Shown here piece by piece: positions 18,417 to 27,769 of a stretch of DNA of 64,000 nt. A program made the translations under genes and the position numbers. The number at the start of each line of letters is the position of its first letter. Position 1 is the stretch's first letter. Source of the stretch: G963677085 sp963677085 (GTDB lineage: Bacteria > Planctomycetota > Planctomycetia > Pirellulales > Thermoguttaceae). The stretch lies in the NCBI GenBank assembly GCA_963677085.2, contig CAXXFH010000001.1:1-64000 (forward strand), given 5' to 3'. Under the pieces are notes generated by a model. That model saw only the letters and a list, made by a program, of their open reading frames with translations. It was not told where the DNA came from and did no database searches.

Positions 18417-19749
18417 ATGGACGACGAACTTCGCGAACACGATCTTGGGACCTTGCCATTGTCAAAGGGTTGGGCCCAAAACGTCCGCCACGCCGTGTTG
18501 AACATCATCGGCATCGTGCGGATCGCGATGCTCGCAGGTCGCGAGTTTCTTATCGAGGAAGGCCACGTGCTGCGGGCGAGAATCCACCGGCTGGAAACGG
18601 AAGTGGCCGCGCTGCGTGAGGAGTTGCGAATCAACGGCGCCCGGATGCGACGCGTTGACCCACACCGTCGGCCGCAGTTTCTGCCGGTCGAGCGGATGGC
18701 CATTCTTGAACTCCGCACGATGTGCGGCTGGACCAAGGCCGAAACGGCTCGTCGGTTTTTTGTCTCGGATGCCACGATCCGGGCATGGCTTCGGCGCGCC
18801 GATGACGATTCGTTGCTTCGGACAAACGTGCCGGTGAATCGCTTTCCCGATTTGGTTCGCTACGCGGTCCAGCGGATCAAACTGTTCTGCCCGGCACTCG
18901 GCAAGGAAAAGATCGCCCAAACGCTGGCTCGGGCCGGCATTCATCTCGGCCCATCGACTGTGTGGCGGATTCTTGAAGAGACGCCTGCTATGAGACCAGA
19001 GCCGACGGAAAATGAATCGGGCAAGCGGCGACGCATCGTGGCCAAATACGCCGGCCATACGCGGCATACCGACCTAACGACCGTGCCGATCAGTGGCGGT
19101 TTTTGGACCTGTTGGGTTCCCCACGCAATCTGGCAACGCTGGCCCGTATGTTGGTGGTTGCTGAACGTCGTGGACCACTATCCCCGGCGTTCGATGGGTT
19201 TTGCCGTCTTCAAGTCAAAAACCCTCATCGGAAGACGTAACCGCGGCCTTCGACCGCATCCTTCGCAAGGAAGGAACCCGTCCGAAACACCTGATCGTCG
19301 ATCAGGGCTCTCAATTCAAGTGCGAACACTTCGAGCAATGGTGCAAAGCGATGAGCATCCTTCCGCGATTCGGTGCCGTCGGCCGGCACGGCAGCATTGC
19401 CGTCGTCGAGCGTTTTCATCGGACCGCCAAAGAACTTCTGGCGATGATCACGATACCCGAGGACCAGACGCAGTTCGAGCGGGAAGTCGAACTGGTTTTC
19501 GAGTGGTACAACGAGCACCGCCCGCACGACACGCTCAACGGTAAGACGCCCAATGAGGTCTTCTTCTCGCGTCCGGTGGCCAACGAGCAACCCCGACTCG
19601 AGCCACGCCCGCACTGGCCACGCGGCTCGCCTTGTGCGGCGCCGCGCGTCGACGTCGACGGCAAGCCGGGTGATCCGTTCGTCCTCACGATCGATCACCT
19701 TGCCGGCCGGCGCCATCTGCCCATCATTCGCGTTTGCCGAGCAGCATAA
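18417..19749 (+). pseudogene. Frameshifted rve/DDE transposase
   Basis: Two overlapping frames make one integrase-core transposase. Frame one (18417 to about 19216) has a coiled N-terminal segment, an HTH (LRTMCGWTKAETARRFFVSD) and the first Asp in HTDLTTVPISGGFW. Frame two (about 19220-19749) has the second Asp in HLIVDQGSQF and the Glu in IAVVERFHRTAKE, and ends RRHLPIIRVCRAA. The join is at an A5 run, 19217-19221; removing one A restores one frame. IS programmed shifts are normally -1, while this needs +1, so a mutation is more likely. No terminal inverted repeats were found, so the element's ends are unknown. Confidence 0.75.
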
Positions 19750-19961
19750 GCACTGATTCTCGTCGGGAACGTGCGCTACCCATCTGCGCGCAGGCCATTC
19801 CTCGTGTCTCTTTCGTTCAGGTTGTCAATGATCGAGTCTCTACTCGCCGCGTGTCGAGTCCGTCCGACGACCTTCTGGTCTGCGACTTCGGTGTAAATGC
19901 GTTCACGGCGAAAGTCGGTGGTCCGCTTTAGCGCGGAAAAGCGCCAGCCAACTGTTGGCAG

Positions 19962-20135
19962 CTACTGTTCGGCATGCTCGTCCGCGCGGGCGTGGGCTTC
20001 CCTCAAGGCACGAACAAGCTTGACGACATCGATCGCCCCGCCGATGGTCACCACCATGGCCAATCCGCCGAACAGCCCGACGCCGATGACGAAAACGGCT
20101 TTCCACAACCAGATCCAAAATTCCAGCGGCATCAT
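19962..20135 (-). CDS. Small 57-aa membrane protein coupled to the SSS symporter
   Basis: The frame begins MMPLEFWIWLWKAVFVIGVG, has one or two hydrophobic segments (residues about 5-34) and ends in a charged amphipathic helix (VKLVRALREAHARADEHAEQ). Its ATG overlaps the TGA of the preceding symporter gene in an ATGA arrangement (20132-20135), a strong sign of translational coupling. Small partner proteins are known for some SSS-type transporters (for example the PanF and ActP neighbours), so it is probably an accessory subunit or stability factor. This gene is short and easily missed. Confidence 0.7.
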   Translation of the reverse strand: MMPLEFWIWLWKAVFVIGVGLFGGLAMVVTIGGAIDVVKLVRALREAHARADEHAEQ

Positions 20136-21763
20136 TCATCTCCTTGTGCCGAGGTGTTCTCCGCAGAGCACCTGCGGTCGGGGAAGAGCAACGAACCGAC
20201 GAACATTACTGTGGTTGTCGCGGCGATTGAAATGAGTCCGACGCGTGCGCTGGGGATCTCGACGACGATGGGCTCTTGGGGTTGCAGCAACAGGGTGAGC
20301 AGGTGTCCCAGACCGTCCTGCACGGGCATCAGCCCGAGGATGGCCACGATGCCGGTCAACAGGGCGAGAAACGCCCCGGTCGAACTCGCTCGTCGCCAAT
20401 ACAGCCCTCCAAGCAACAGGGCGAATGCGCCGGTGAAGTAGATCGCTCCAGTGACGGCCATGTAGTCCCAGATGTCGTTCTCGCCCTGGTAGATCAGTCC
20501 CCAGTACAGCACGTACAGGCCGATGGTGACGATCAGCACGCGGGTCAGGGTGAGCCGGGTACGCGGCTGGATCGGGTGGCCGAGCGACTCGCTGATCGGG
20601 GCGACCACATCTTGTGTCAGTACGCTGCTCCAGCAAAGCAGATAGCTGTCGTGCGTACTCATGAACGCCGCTACCATACTGGCCGTGATAATCCCGATGA
20701 TTCCCATCGGCAGAATGCGACTCAGGAACAACGGCATTGCGTACAGGTCATCGAGTGCTTCGACACCCTTGGGCATCTCACCAGGCGGTGGATAGCCGGC
20801 CGGGAAGAACAACTCCGTGAGTTCCGCCGTCTGCATAATGAACACGAACGCGCAGATGCCCCAGAAATACGGAATCAAGAACCGAATGAGGTAGGAGATC
20901 GACGCGAACATGTATTGTCGTTTGACCGCCCGAGGACTGTCCATTGCCAGTGCGCGGGCGACCGACGTCGGCCAAATGCCGCAAGAGACCAAGCCCAGAA
21001 AACCCATCCAAATGATGTACTCCCAACCGAACCCACTTTCCGCTACGGTTGGGTCGAAACCCCCGACCCGCATTTTCGCTTGCACGGTTTCGAAGATATT
21101 CGTCCACCCGAGGTGACCGATCGCCAACGCCGTCGTCAGCAGCAACCCAAAGGAGAGGACGACAAACTGCATATAGTCGGCGATCACGACCGCGACCATC
21201 CCGCCCAGGCAGGTATAGACAAGCACGAGTGTGATGAGAAAAACCATCCCTGCCGGAAGCGCCCAACTAGTCGCCGACAGCCCGGTGATACCGACGATGA
21301 ACATGGACCCCACCTTGAGGAACAAGCCCATGTTCAGAATGCCGCCGAAGGCCATCATGATGCCGCCGAGCACGCGGGTCTTTCGGTCGAACCGACGTTC
21401 GTAGAACTCGGGGATGGTCATCACGCCCATCTGCCGCAGGCGGTAGACGAACAGCCCGGTGACCCCAACGAGGAACGTCACGACGCCTGCAGCCAGGGCG
21501 ATGTGAAATGCGGCAAACCCGCCGCCGAACCCTTTCTGGGCGCTGTACATAACGGTAATCAGGCCCAACTCCGTGCCGGTCATTGTGGCGATCCCCAGGC
21601 ACACGCCCAGGCCACGACCAGCGACAACGAAATCCTCCATGTTCGTGATCAGACGCCGCACGTACAGGCCGATCGCCAGGGAGATCAACGGATAGCCGAT
21701 GACGATCAGCCAGTCGGCCATGGTGAAGTTGGTGCGCCCGAGAACATCGGCAGCGTCGTACAT
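20132..21763 (-). CDS. Sodium:solute symporter (SSS family)
   Basis: This 543-aa integral inner-membrane protein has about 13-14 hydrophobic helices. Family phrases include EDFVVAGRGLGVCLGIATMT, the YSAQKGFGGG region, FYERRFDRKTRVLGG, YTCLGGMVAVVIADYMQF (a typical SSS sequence) and MAAFMSTHDSYLLCWSSVLTQDV. It imports a solute with sodium. Its gene is followed by a coupled small membrane protein and preceded, on the same strand, by a UroD-superfamily gene (34 bp) and a GH109-type gene, so the substrate is probably a sugar or amino sugar. A start at MADWLIVIGYP, 14 codons downstream, is also possible. Confidence 0.9.
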   Translation of the reverse strand: MYDAADVLGRTNFTMADWLIVIGYPLISLAIGLYVRRLITNMEDFVVAGRGLGVCLGIATMTGTELGLITVMYSAQKGFGGGFAAFHIALAAGVVTFLVGVTGLFVYRLRQMGVMTIPEFYERRFDRKTRVLGGIMMAFGGILNMGLFLKVGSMFIVGITGLSATSWALPAGMVFLITLVLVYTCLGGMVAVVIADYMQFVVLSFGLLLTTALAIGHLGWTNIFETVQAKMRVGGFDPTVAESGFGWEYIIWMGFLGLVSCGIWPTSVARALAMDSPRAVKRQYMFASISYLIRFLIPYFWGICAFVFIMQTAELTELFFPAGYPPPGEMPKGVEALDDLYAMPLFLSRILPMGIIGIITASMVAAFMSTHDSYLLCWSSVLTQDVVAPISESLGHPIQPRTRLTLTRVLIVTIGLYVLYWGLIYQGENDIWDYMAVTGAIYFTGAFALLLGGLYWRRASSTGAFLALLTGIVAILGLMPVQDGLGHLLTLLLQPQEPIVVEIPSARVGLISIAATTTVMFVGSLLFPDRRCSAENTSAQGDE

Positions 21764-21796
21764 GAAGGGGCTTTCGGAGCTTAGTGACGAAGGGAC

Positions 21797-22852
21797 TCAG
21801 CGGCTGATCATCGCCACGCGATCGTGCATGGCCCGCACATGTTCCAGATGATAACCGTTCTCTAGGTGGAATGCGAGGGTCAGCGAGCCACCCGCGTTCT
21901 CTGAAATGACCCGGTCGAGCCAGGCGAGAAGCGCATCGGGCTCGGGCGCACGGAGATCGTTCACCAGCGGAGCGATGTCCACCGGCAGGTCGGGGCCAAA
22001 CAGCCTGCGCACCTGCGCCACCGAGGTCTCGCCGCCGAGGTCCAGCGAGCCGAGGTTCTCCACCTGGCGGAACGCGCCCAGCAGGTGATCGCTCCCGCCG
22101 CAGGAGTGCAGCCGCACGGGACCGAGTTGGCGCCCGTATCGCGAGAGCGATGGCACGACGAACTGCTCGAATAACGGCCCGCTTATCATACAGCCGGAAC
22201 ACTCGCCCACATGGATCTCGGTGATCTCGCGTTGGGCTAGTCCGGCGAAGTGTCGCGTCAGAACGATCGAGGCGTCGGTGATCCACTCGAAGATGGCCGC
22301 CACGCGCTCGGGCTCCATGGCCAGGTCCAAGAAAACCTGCTCGCCGAACAGTTTTTGCGCGGTGGTGAACGTCCCATGGATAGTGGCCCGGCCCGAGGCA
22401 TCCCAGAACAGCGGTGGGATCGGCACGTAATTCTGTTGCCCATTGCGGCTCAAACTGCGGTACTGCTCGTCGAACACCCGGACGAGCGGGTGTTCCAGCA
22501 GCGACTCCACCTCGGGCAGGTCGGCCGCATCAAGACCAGCCAGCGGGCTCGGCGAGATGTCGGCGTCCTTGTCGTCCGACGGAACGAATTCTGCGTCGAC
22601 GAGCATCCCCAAGATCATGTTTGGCTGAATGCCGCCAACCAGCGCCTGACGGGGCTCGTAGAACGCGCGCCGACCGAGATTCGACTCGGTGAAAAACAGC
22701 CCGAGTTCTCCGTAGTGCGTGTCGAGATACTCGTTACACTGACGGTCGATCGTCTGACGTTGCACCGGGTCCATGTAGTAGTCGCGGTCGAACCGGACAC
22801 CCAGCGCCCGGGCCATCCAGCCTTTCGAGACGGTGAAGGCACAATCGATCAT
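21797..22852 (-). CDS. Uroporphyrinogen-decarboxylase-superfamily protein with His/Cys metal motif
   Basis: The 351-aa TIM-barrel-like protein resembles UroD-related corrinoid methyltransferases more than true haem-pathway UroD. Potential zinc ligands are visible as HVGECSGC (about residues 212-219) and LHSCGGSDH (about 253-261), comparable to the His-x-Cys and Cys ligands of MtaA/MtbA. It lies between a GH109-type gene (54 bp upstream) and an SSS symporter (33 bp downstream), all on one strand, which points to carbohydrate metabolism instead of tetrapyrrole synthesis. No corrinoid protein is nearby. Methyl transfer from a methylated sugar or another C1 donor is a possibility; it is not shown. 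Confidence 0.75.
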   Translation of the reverse strand: MIDCAFTVSKGWMARALGVRFDRDYYMDPVQRQTIDRQCNEYLDTHYGELGLFFTESNLGRRAFYEPRQALVGGIQPNMILGMLVDAEFVPSDDKDADISPSPLAGLDAADLPEVESLLEHPLVRVFDEQYRSLSRNGQQNYVPIPPLFWDASGRATIHGTFTTAQKLFGEQVFLDLAMEPERVAAIFEWITDASIVLTRHFAGLAQREITEIHVGECSGCMISGPLFEQFVVPSLSRYGRQLGPVRLHSCGGSDHLLGAFRQVENLGSLDLGGETSVAQVRRLFGPDLPVDIAPLVNDLRAPEPDALLAWLDRVISENAGGSLTLAFHLENGYHLEHVRAMHDRVAMISR

Positions 22853-22906
22853 GTGTCGGCTGCTGCTCTCTCCCTCCTGCGGCGGAGGGGCTGACGGTGA
22901 GGGTGA

Positions 22907-24256
22907 TCAAGTAGTGCCAGACTGTTCTGTCTGATCGAGCGCGAAATACGGCTTCGCCGTCTTCCACTTGCCGCGTGTGAAGTCGGGGCACTCGACGGGC
23001 TGGCTGCCCTGGGCGATCGACTGCTCGGAAAGTGGAAAAATGCAGCTCATCACCACCGAGTCGTACACGTCGAGCGGCGTGGGGCCGCGATCGCGGACCG
23101 CCTGGTAGAACAGCTGCAACTCGAGCTTGTCGGCTCCGTCGTGCCCGCCGCCGCCCAGCCCCTCACGCCACCAGCGGTGATCGTATTTTGCTTGGTACGG
23201 CGGGAACGGCCCCCAATTTTCTGGATTGTGACTTGGCCCCTCCAGGCCGGCCAGGTAGACCGCATTCCGCTGTTCGTTGTACAGCCCGCGGGTGCCCTGG
23301 ATCAGCCAGCGGTTGTCATAGGGACGTGGCAGTTGCATGTCCATGTTGATCACCACAGTTCTCCCGTTGGTCGTGCGAACCATCGTGGTGACGATGTCGC
23401 CCTGCTTCCAGTCTAACTGGGCCGGTGGATGGTCGGGACCGTAGCGGCGCGTGAGCTGGTCGGTGATGCCCCATTGGCCAGTGGCCATGGAGACGACTTT
23501 CTCGAAACGATCACCGCGGTTGATGTCCATCCAACTAAGCACCGGCCCAAGGCTGTGCGTGGGGTACTGGTCAGCACATCGGGCCAGCAAATGATCACCG
23601 CTCCAGCGAGGGCGGCCGTGACGGTCCATGTACCAGTGCATGCAGTTGTGCGAATGAGCACAGTGACAATGGACGATCTTGCCGAACAGTCCCTCTCGGA
23701 TCATGTTCAGCACGGCGAGATTGTCGCGACGGAACGACCAGTTTTCCATCATCATGCAGGGAATGCCGGTTTTCTCCGAGGTGTTGACCAGTTGCCAACA
23801 TTCATCGAGCGTGATCGCACAGGGCACCTCGACGCCCGGATACTTGCGCTGCTCCATCGCGTAGACGGCCATCGGCGTGTGCCACTTCCAGGGCGTGGCG
23901 ATGAACACCGCGTCGAGGTCGTCGCGGTCCATCAGGCGTTGGAAGTCGGTCTCGCCCCGGGTGTACGCCTCGGGACGCGGCCGGCCGGCCTTCTCGACGA
24001 CCTGCTGGGCGCGTTGGGCGAAGGCGGCGTTGACGTCGCATACGGCCGCCACCTGCACGCCCTCGATGGCGAGCGATTCCGTCATCATGTGGGTTCCCCG
24101 GTTGCCGACACCCACGAACCCGACCCGCACGGGCCGATCGTCCTTTGCGGCCGCGCTGCGCTGTACAAAGGGTGCGGCAACGGCCAACGCCCCGAGGGCA
24201 ACGCTGCCGTGGCGAAGGAAGTCTCTGCGTTTCATGTTCTTTGGTCTGGAAGTCAT
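22907..24256 (-). CDS. GH109-type NAD-dependent glycosidase (Gfo/Idh/MocA fold)
   Basis: I chose the ATG at 24256 (MTSRPKNMKRRDFLRHG), giving 449 aa with a Tat signal: the twin-arginine RRDFLR, then a hydrophobic segment ending in RSAAAK. A Rossmann domain follows (VRVGFVGVGNRGTHM), then VFIATPWKWHTPM and GVEVPCAITLDECWQLV, then a Gfo/Idh/MocA C-terminal domain with ADQYPTHSLGPVLSWMDINRGDRF, which is highly characteristic of GH109 alpha-N-acetylgalactosaminidases. Those enzymes use tightly bound NAD+ for retaining hydrolysis, so export through Tat with cofactor fits. Context: a symporter, a UroD-like protein and a divergent AraC regulator. Other Gfo/Idh/MocA glycosidases remain possible. Confidence 0.8.
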   Translation of the reverse strand: MTSRPKNMKRRDFLRHGSVALGALAVAAPFVQRSAAAKDDRPVRVGFVGVGNRGTHMMTESLAIEGVQVAAVCDVNAAFAQRAQQVVEKAGRPRPEAYTRGETDFQRLMDRDDLDAVFIATPWKWHTPMAVYAMEQRKYPGVEVPCAITLDECWQLVNTSEKTGIPCMMMENWSFRRDNLAVLNMIREGLFGKIVHCHCAHSHNCMHWYMDRHGRPRWSGDHLLARCADQYPTHSLGPVLSWMDINRGDRFEKVVSMATGQWGITDQLTRRYGPDHPPAQLDWKQGDIVTTMVRTTNGRTVVINMDMQLPRPYDNRWLIQGTRGLYNEQRNAVYLAGLEGPSHNPENWGPFPPYQAKYDHRWWREGLGGGGHDGADKLELQLFYQAVRDRGPTPLDVYDSVVMSCIFPLSEQSIAQGSQPVECPDFTRGKWKTAKPYFALDQTEQSGTT

Positions 24257-24713
24257 CTCACAAGCCTTTCGTATCATTCCCTTCAGCGGCTTGCAGCCGT
24301 GCCAGCCACCGATGTCCGTGCATGCCCTCACGGGTTACACACCTTGCACTTCTAACCAATTCTAGTTAGTGGCTGAACCGGTACAATTCGCAAAACAACC
24401 CTTTCCATGCGCATACCGCGCGTTTCTGCCGCCGCTGGTTTGTGTTTCAGCCGGGTCCGGTTGCCCCCGGCCCGCTCCCGGAGGAATCGAGCGATTTCCG
24501 TATCTCGGCGAGCGAATTGTGAATGGATTTTCCCTCTTCGCGGGACTAGAATAGCGTTTGTGGCTGTATTCGACGACTCCAGGCGTGAGCGAAACATGTA
24601 TCCAATCCCTCGCGGTTTTACGCTGATCGAGCTGCCCGTGGAACTGGGTTCCCGCGGCGAAACGCTCAACATCGACGTCTACCACCGCGGGAAGAGTGAG
24701 GGGGGCTAACGCC
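24257..24713. promoter_or_regulatory. Divergent control region of the GH109 cluster and AraC gene
   Basis: The region separates the minus-strand GH109 operon from the plus-strand AraC gene and should contain both promoters. An inverted repeat CTAAC/GTTAG lies at 24352-24369. A small plus frame at 24597-24709 begins MYPIPRGFTLIELPVELG, resembling a prepilin leader (GFTLIEL), but it stops after about 37 codons and is not counted as a gene. Operator positions cannot be fixed by eye. Confidence 0.4.
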
Positions 24714-25541
24714 ATGTTAACCGAATCCTGCACGACCCCGCCCGTTCCGGCTACGATCGGCGCCACGGCCCTGCGGTGTGTCTGGGCGGTGGATGCCGAT
24801 TCGAGCTACGATGTGCCGGCCGCGAAGGCTCGCAAAGACTCGACACGGCTGCGACCGAGGGGCAGCACGGGCCTGATCGCTTTGCGCACTCACGAGGGTG
24901 ACGGCCGGGTCTATCTCAGCGATGAGCGGGTGCGCGAACTGCATGCCGCGTCGCTGCTGGTGACCGAGTGGACCCATCTGGTGCGTTACCATTGCGCGGG
25001 CGAGCGGTGGCGGTTTTGGTGGTTCGAGTTCGACACGATCGGCCCGTGCCCGGTGCCTCGCGATCGGACGTTTTCCGTCTCGATGCTCGACGAGGAAGCG
25101 GAGACCCTCGAACAGATCCTCAGCCACCTGCGATCGGAGCAGAGTATCACCCGGGCACTGGCATGCTCGATGTTCCAAACGCTGCTGCTGCGTTGGGGAC
25201 TCAGTTGTACGGGCGACTCGCGGCGGGAGCGTGACATCCGACGTATCCAGGCGGCGATCGACCAGGTGTACGAACAGCGCGATGGCACGCTGACGGTGGA
25301 CCAGATGGCCCGGCTCGCCCACATGAGCCCTCAACAATTCCGCCGCATCTTCCGGCAAGTGACGGGCTACCCGCCGAAGAAGTTCTACGACCGCCTCCGG
25401 ATGAGCTGGGCAGAGCATATGCTGCGCACGGAGCGGAAAAGTATCTCGGAGGTGGCCGAACGGCTTGGCTATTGCAGCGTGTTTCATTTTTCGCGAGTGT
25501 TCAGCACACACTTCGGTTTCCCGCCGTCGAAGCTTCGATAG
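24714..25541 (+). CDS. AraC-family transcriptional regulator
   Basis: The ATG at 24714 gives 275 aa. The N-terminal half is a sensor domain without a named family but with Trp-rich patches (WTHLVRYHCAGERWRFWWFE). The C-terminal 100 residues hold both AraC HTH motifs: LTVDQMARLAHMSPQQFRRI, then ISEVAERLGYCSVFHFSRVF, followed by FGFPPSKLR. It is transcribed away from the GH109-UroD-SSS genes and probably activates them in response to the imported sugar. A GAGGGGGG stretch at 24699-24705 may serve as the ribosome binding site. Confidence 0.85.
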   Translation: MLTESCTTPPVPATIGATALRCVWAVDADSSYDVPAAKARKDSTRLRPRGSTGLIALRTHEGDGRVYLSDERVRELHAASLLVTEWTHLVRYHCAGERWRFWWFEFDTIGPCPVPRDRTFSVSMLDEEAETLEQILSHLRSEQSITRALACSMFQTLLLRWGLSCTGDSRRERDIRRIQAAIDQVYEQRDGTLTVDQMARLAHMSPQQFRRIFRQVTGYPPKKFYDRLRMSWAEHMLRTERKSISEVAERLGYCSVFHFSRVFSTHFGFPPSKLR

Positions 25542-25677
25542 ACGTTCCTACCCGATACGCGCCAACGTACCTCCGCCAATATTGCTGCTATCGGTGTACC
25601 CGAGGCAAGTCACCGGTGAAATAGTCCACCGACTTTCTCCGTGAACGCATTTTTAGGAGGGACAGGTCATACGCTCC

Positions 25678-27051
25678 TCAGGGACCGGGCCCGGCCTCAT
25701 TTGCCTTTGCCTTATCCTCAGGATCCCACCATTGGTCGAGCAACCGCTGTCGCTTGGTCACTTCGTCAACAAAGCCGGGTTCCTCAGCCAGATTATTCCG
25801 CTCGTGGGGATCTTCGACCACGTTGAAAAGCATCGGCTCGCCACGGCCGGGGACTGGCTGGATCAACTTCAACTTGCCGAGTCGCACCCAGCGGGCCAGC
25901 AACTCCTCCTCAGGGTGCTCAAATCGCCGGCACTGGTGTCGATAGTTGGCACCGAACATAGGCCGCTCAGGGAGCCGGGCCTCGCCGTCGGCCGCCGGTA
26001 GAAGGTTGATTCCCGGCAGTAGCCCTTTTGACTCAACCCCTACCGCCGCCTGTATGGTGGGCACGATGTCCAGCGCGCTTACCAACTCCTGATGCGTTGC
26101 CGGTTTGGTGTGCCCGTCCCAGCGGATGAGGATCGGCGTCCGAATGCCAAACTCGTAGGGTGACGTCTTGGTGCGCGGGTCGTGACGATCGGGCTGATCC
26201 ATGCGCGGCAGCCATCCGTTGTCCACCACGAAGACAAAAAGTGTGTTGCGGAGAAGGTCACGCTGCTGGAGCATATCAAGCAGTTGCCCCACCGTGTCAT
26301 CAAAGCGTGTGATGCTGGCGTAGTAACGTTTCATGTGTGCCGGCACGCGGGGGTTGTCTTTGTACGGTTCCAGATGCTTGGGCGCAACATTGTGCGGCAC
26401 GTGAGGCAACACGGGTGCATACCACAGGAAGAACGGCTCGTCGCCATGCTGCTTCAGGAAACATTCGATTGGTTTCATTGTGCGTCGTCCGATCAGTAGA
26501 CCGGCGTCGCCGTTTCCGTGGGCCTTTCGCCAACCGAGATCCGGCATGATCCAGTGCTCACCGCCGAGGGTCATCCCTTCGTCAAATCCGCCATTGCTGT
26601 AATGGCCTTCCCACCATTTGCCCGTTTGGAAGCTGACAAATCCGACCTGTTTCAGAATTCTCGGCAAGGTCGGTACCTGACGGATAAGGTAGTCGGCCGC
26701 GTGGCGGGCCTCGCCGAGGGGATTCGGCGGATGGTTGAACGTGATCATGTGCTGGTGCGGATGGAGGCCGGTGATGATCGAAGCGATCGTCGGCCGGCAA
26801 ACGCTTTCGGGCAGGTAACCGTTCGGGAATCGCGCGCTACAAGCGGCCAGCCGGTCCAGGTGTGGCGTCTGGATAATTTCATTGCCCATGAAACCAAAGT
26901 CGGAGTACGCGTGGTCATCGCTGACGATCAACACGACGTTCGGTCGTGATGCCGCCTCGGTGAAACGCAACGTGCCGAGTAACAGATCGAACGTTAAAAG
27001 CACGGTAAGCAGTACCGGCGGCCTGCCAATCCGAAAGTGACAGGTGTGCAT
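25678..27051 (-). CDS. Secreted sulfatase with variant active-site signature
   Basis: The ATG at 27051 has AAAGGA 7-12 bp upstream and gives 457 aa, a normal sulfatase length. A signal peptide ends near TEAAS. The N-terminal metal motif NVVLIVSDDHAYSDFG is followed by SVCRPTIASIITG: the Cys and Pro of the C-x-P-x-R formylglycine signature are present, but the Arg position holds Ile. Related planctomycete sulfatases with CRPSL are familiar to me, so this may be a subfamily trait. VVDNGW, THKP-like and GHTKP segments supply other active-site residues. It probably acts on sulfated glycans outside the cytoplasm and heads a long run of minus-strand genes. Confidence 0.85.
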   Translation of the reverse strand: MHTCHFRIGRPPVLLTVLLTFDLLLGTLRFTEAASRPNVVLIVSDDHAYSDFGFMGNEIIQTPHLDRLAACSARFPNGYLPESVCRPTIASIITGLHPHQHMITFNHPPNPLGEARHAADYLIRQVPTLPRILKQVGFVSFQTGKWWEGHYSNGGFDEGMTLGGEHWIMPDLGWRKAHGNGDAGLLIGRRTMKPIECFLKQHGDEPFFLWYAPVLPHVPHNVAPKHLEPYKDNPRVPAHMKRYYASITRFDDTVGQLLDMLQQRDLLRNTLFVFVVDNGWLPRMDQPDRHDPRTKTSPYEFGIRTPILIRWDGHTKPATHQELVSALDIVPTIQAAVGVESKGLLPGINLLPAADGEARLPERPMFGANYRHQCRRFEHPEEELLARWVRLGKLKLIQPVPGRGEPMLFNVVEDPHERNNLAEEPGFVDEVTKRQRLLDQWWDPEDKAKANEAGPGP

Positions 27052-27289
27052 CGGTGGTCCTTTCTTCTTTGACATGCCCGATTACCATGGGCCATCGGGC
27101 AGGGAGCAGTCACAGAGTAGCGGGCACCAATGCCCGATTGTACCCCTGTTTCACGATCAGTTTCGCCCCTTGACGGTTGGGTTACTTGTTACAACACTTC
27201 TGCTTCGCCATGACAAACAAGTTGCTTGGACAACAGCATGTATTTTCTAAACGCCCGATGTCCATCGTCGATAACGTATTTCTCATTGG

Positions 27290-27757
27290 CTATTGATGCA
27301 TCCCGGGTAAGCCACCGGTACCTCCCTCGGGCTGGGCTAGTTCGACGTCGAACCGGCCGTCGGAATCGGCGCACAATTCGAACCTCAGGGGTGACTTATC
27401 GGTAGCATATTCGGCTGGGCCAACGCGAATCGTCTCGTCGATCATCGTTTCCTCCAGCCCGTCATGGCCAAGCACTTGCCGCCCGGTCTTCCGCTGGGCG
27501 TTGATTTCAACGCGGTGGGAGCCGAGCGGCACGCCACCCCGCGACTTGATGCAGTACTTGCCACGAGAGATCTGCCCTACGCAGGCGGGGCCCGGCGTGC
27601 CATCGACGGGCACAAACCGAATGGTGCCCTGCTCGACCGGCTCGCCCTGGAAGGTGACCGTGCCTTGGAGTTCCTTGCTGGGAACGCCGGTGCTGCCGCA
27701 CCCGGAGCAGACGACACAGCAGAGACTCGACACGGCGAGAAGCGTTGTCAATCGCAT
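27290..27757 (-). CDS. Small lipoprotein with transthyretin-like/carboxypeptidase-regulatory fold
   Basis: This 155-aa protein starts with a lipoprotein signal (VSSLCCVVCSGCGSTG, likely acylated at the Cys in SGC). The mature part reads LQGTVTFQGEPVEQGTIRFV, a beta-sandwich pattern seen in carboxypeptidase-regulatory-like and Cna-B-like domains of planctomycete lipoproteins. It ends with a Gly-rich tail. It lies 12 bp downstream of the glycosidase-like gene stop, so the two are probably cotranscribed. A related lipoprotein is encoded at 30410-30841, and both sit next to DUF1559 genes. Its role is unknown. Confidence 0.7.
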   Translation of the reverse strand: MRLTTLLAVSSLCCVVCSGCGSTGVPSKELQGTVTFQGEPVEQGTIRFVPVDGTPGPACVGQISRGKYCIKSRGGVPLGSHRVEINAQRKTGRQVLGHDGLEETMIDETIRVGPAEYATDKSPLRFELCADSDGRFDVELAQPEGGTGGLPGMHQ

Positions 27758-27769
27758 TGTTGCGTTTCC

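Noticed and set aside
19201..19230. Programmed -1 frameshift in the transposase
   Set aside because: The join needs a +1 shift and the A5 run is not a typical slippery heptamer, so mutation is simpler.
20276..21784. A 502-aa plus frame opposite the SSS symporter
   Set aside because: It is rich in His, Asp and Gln as expected for the antisense of a membrane protein, with no recognisable domain.
24597..24709. Small plus frame with a prepilin-like GFTLIEL leader
   Set aside because: It stops after about 37 codons and lacks the hydrophobic helix. It could be chance or a small relic, not a gene.
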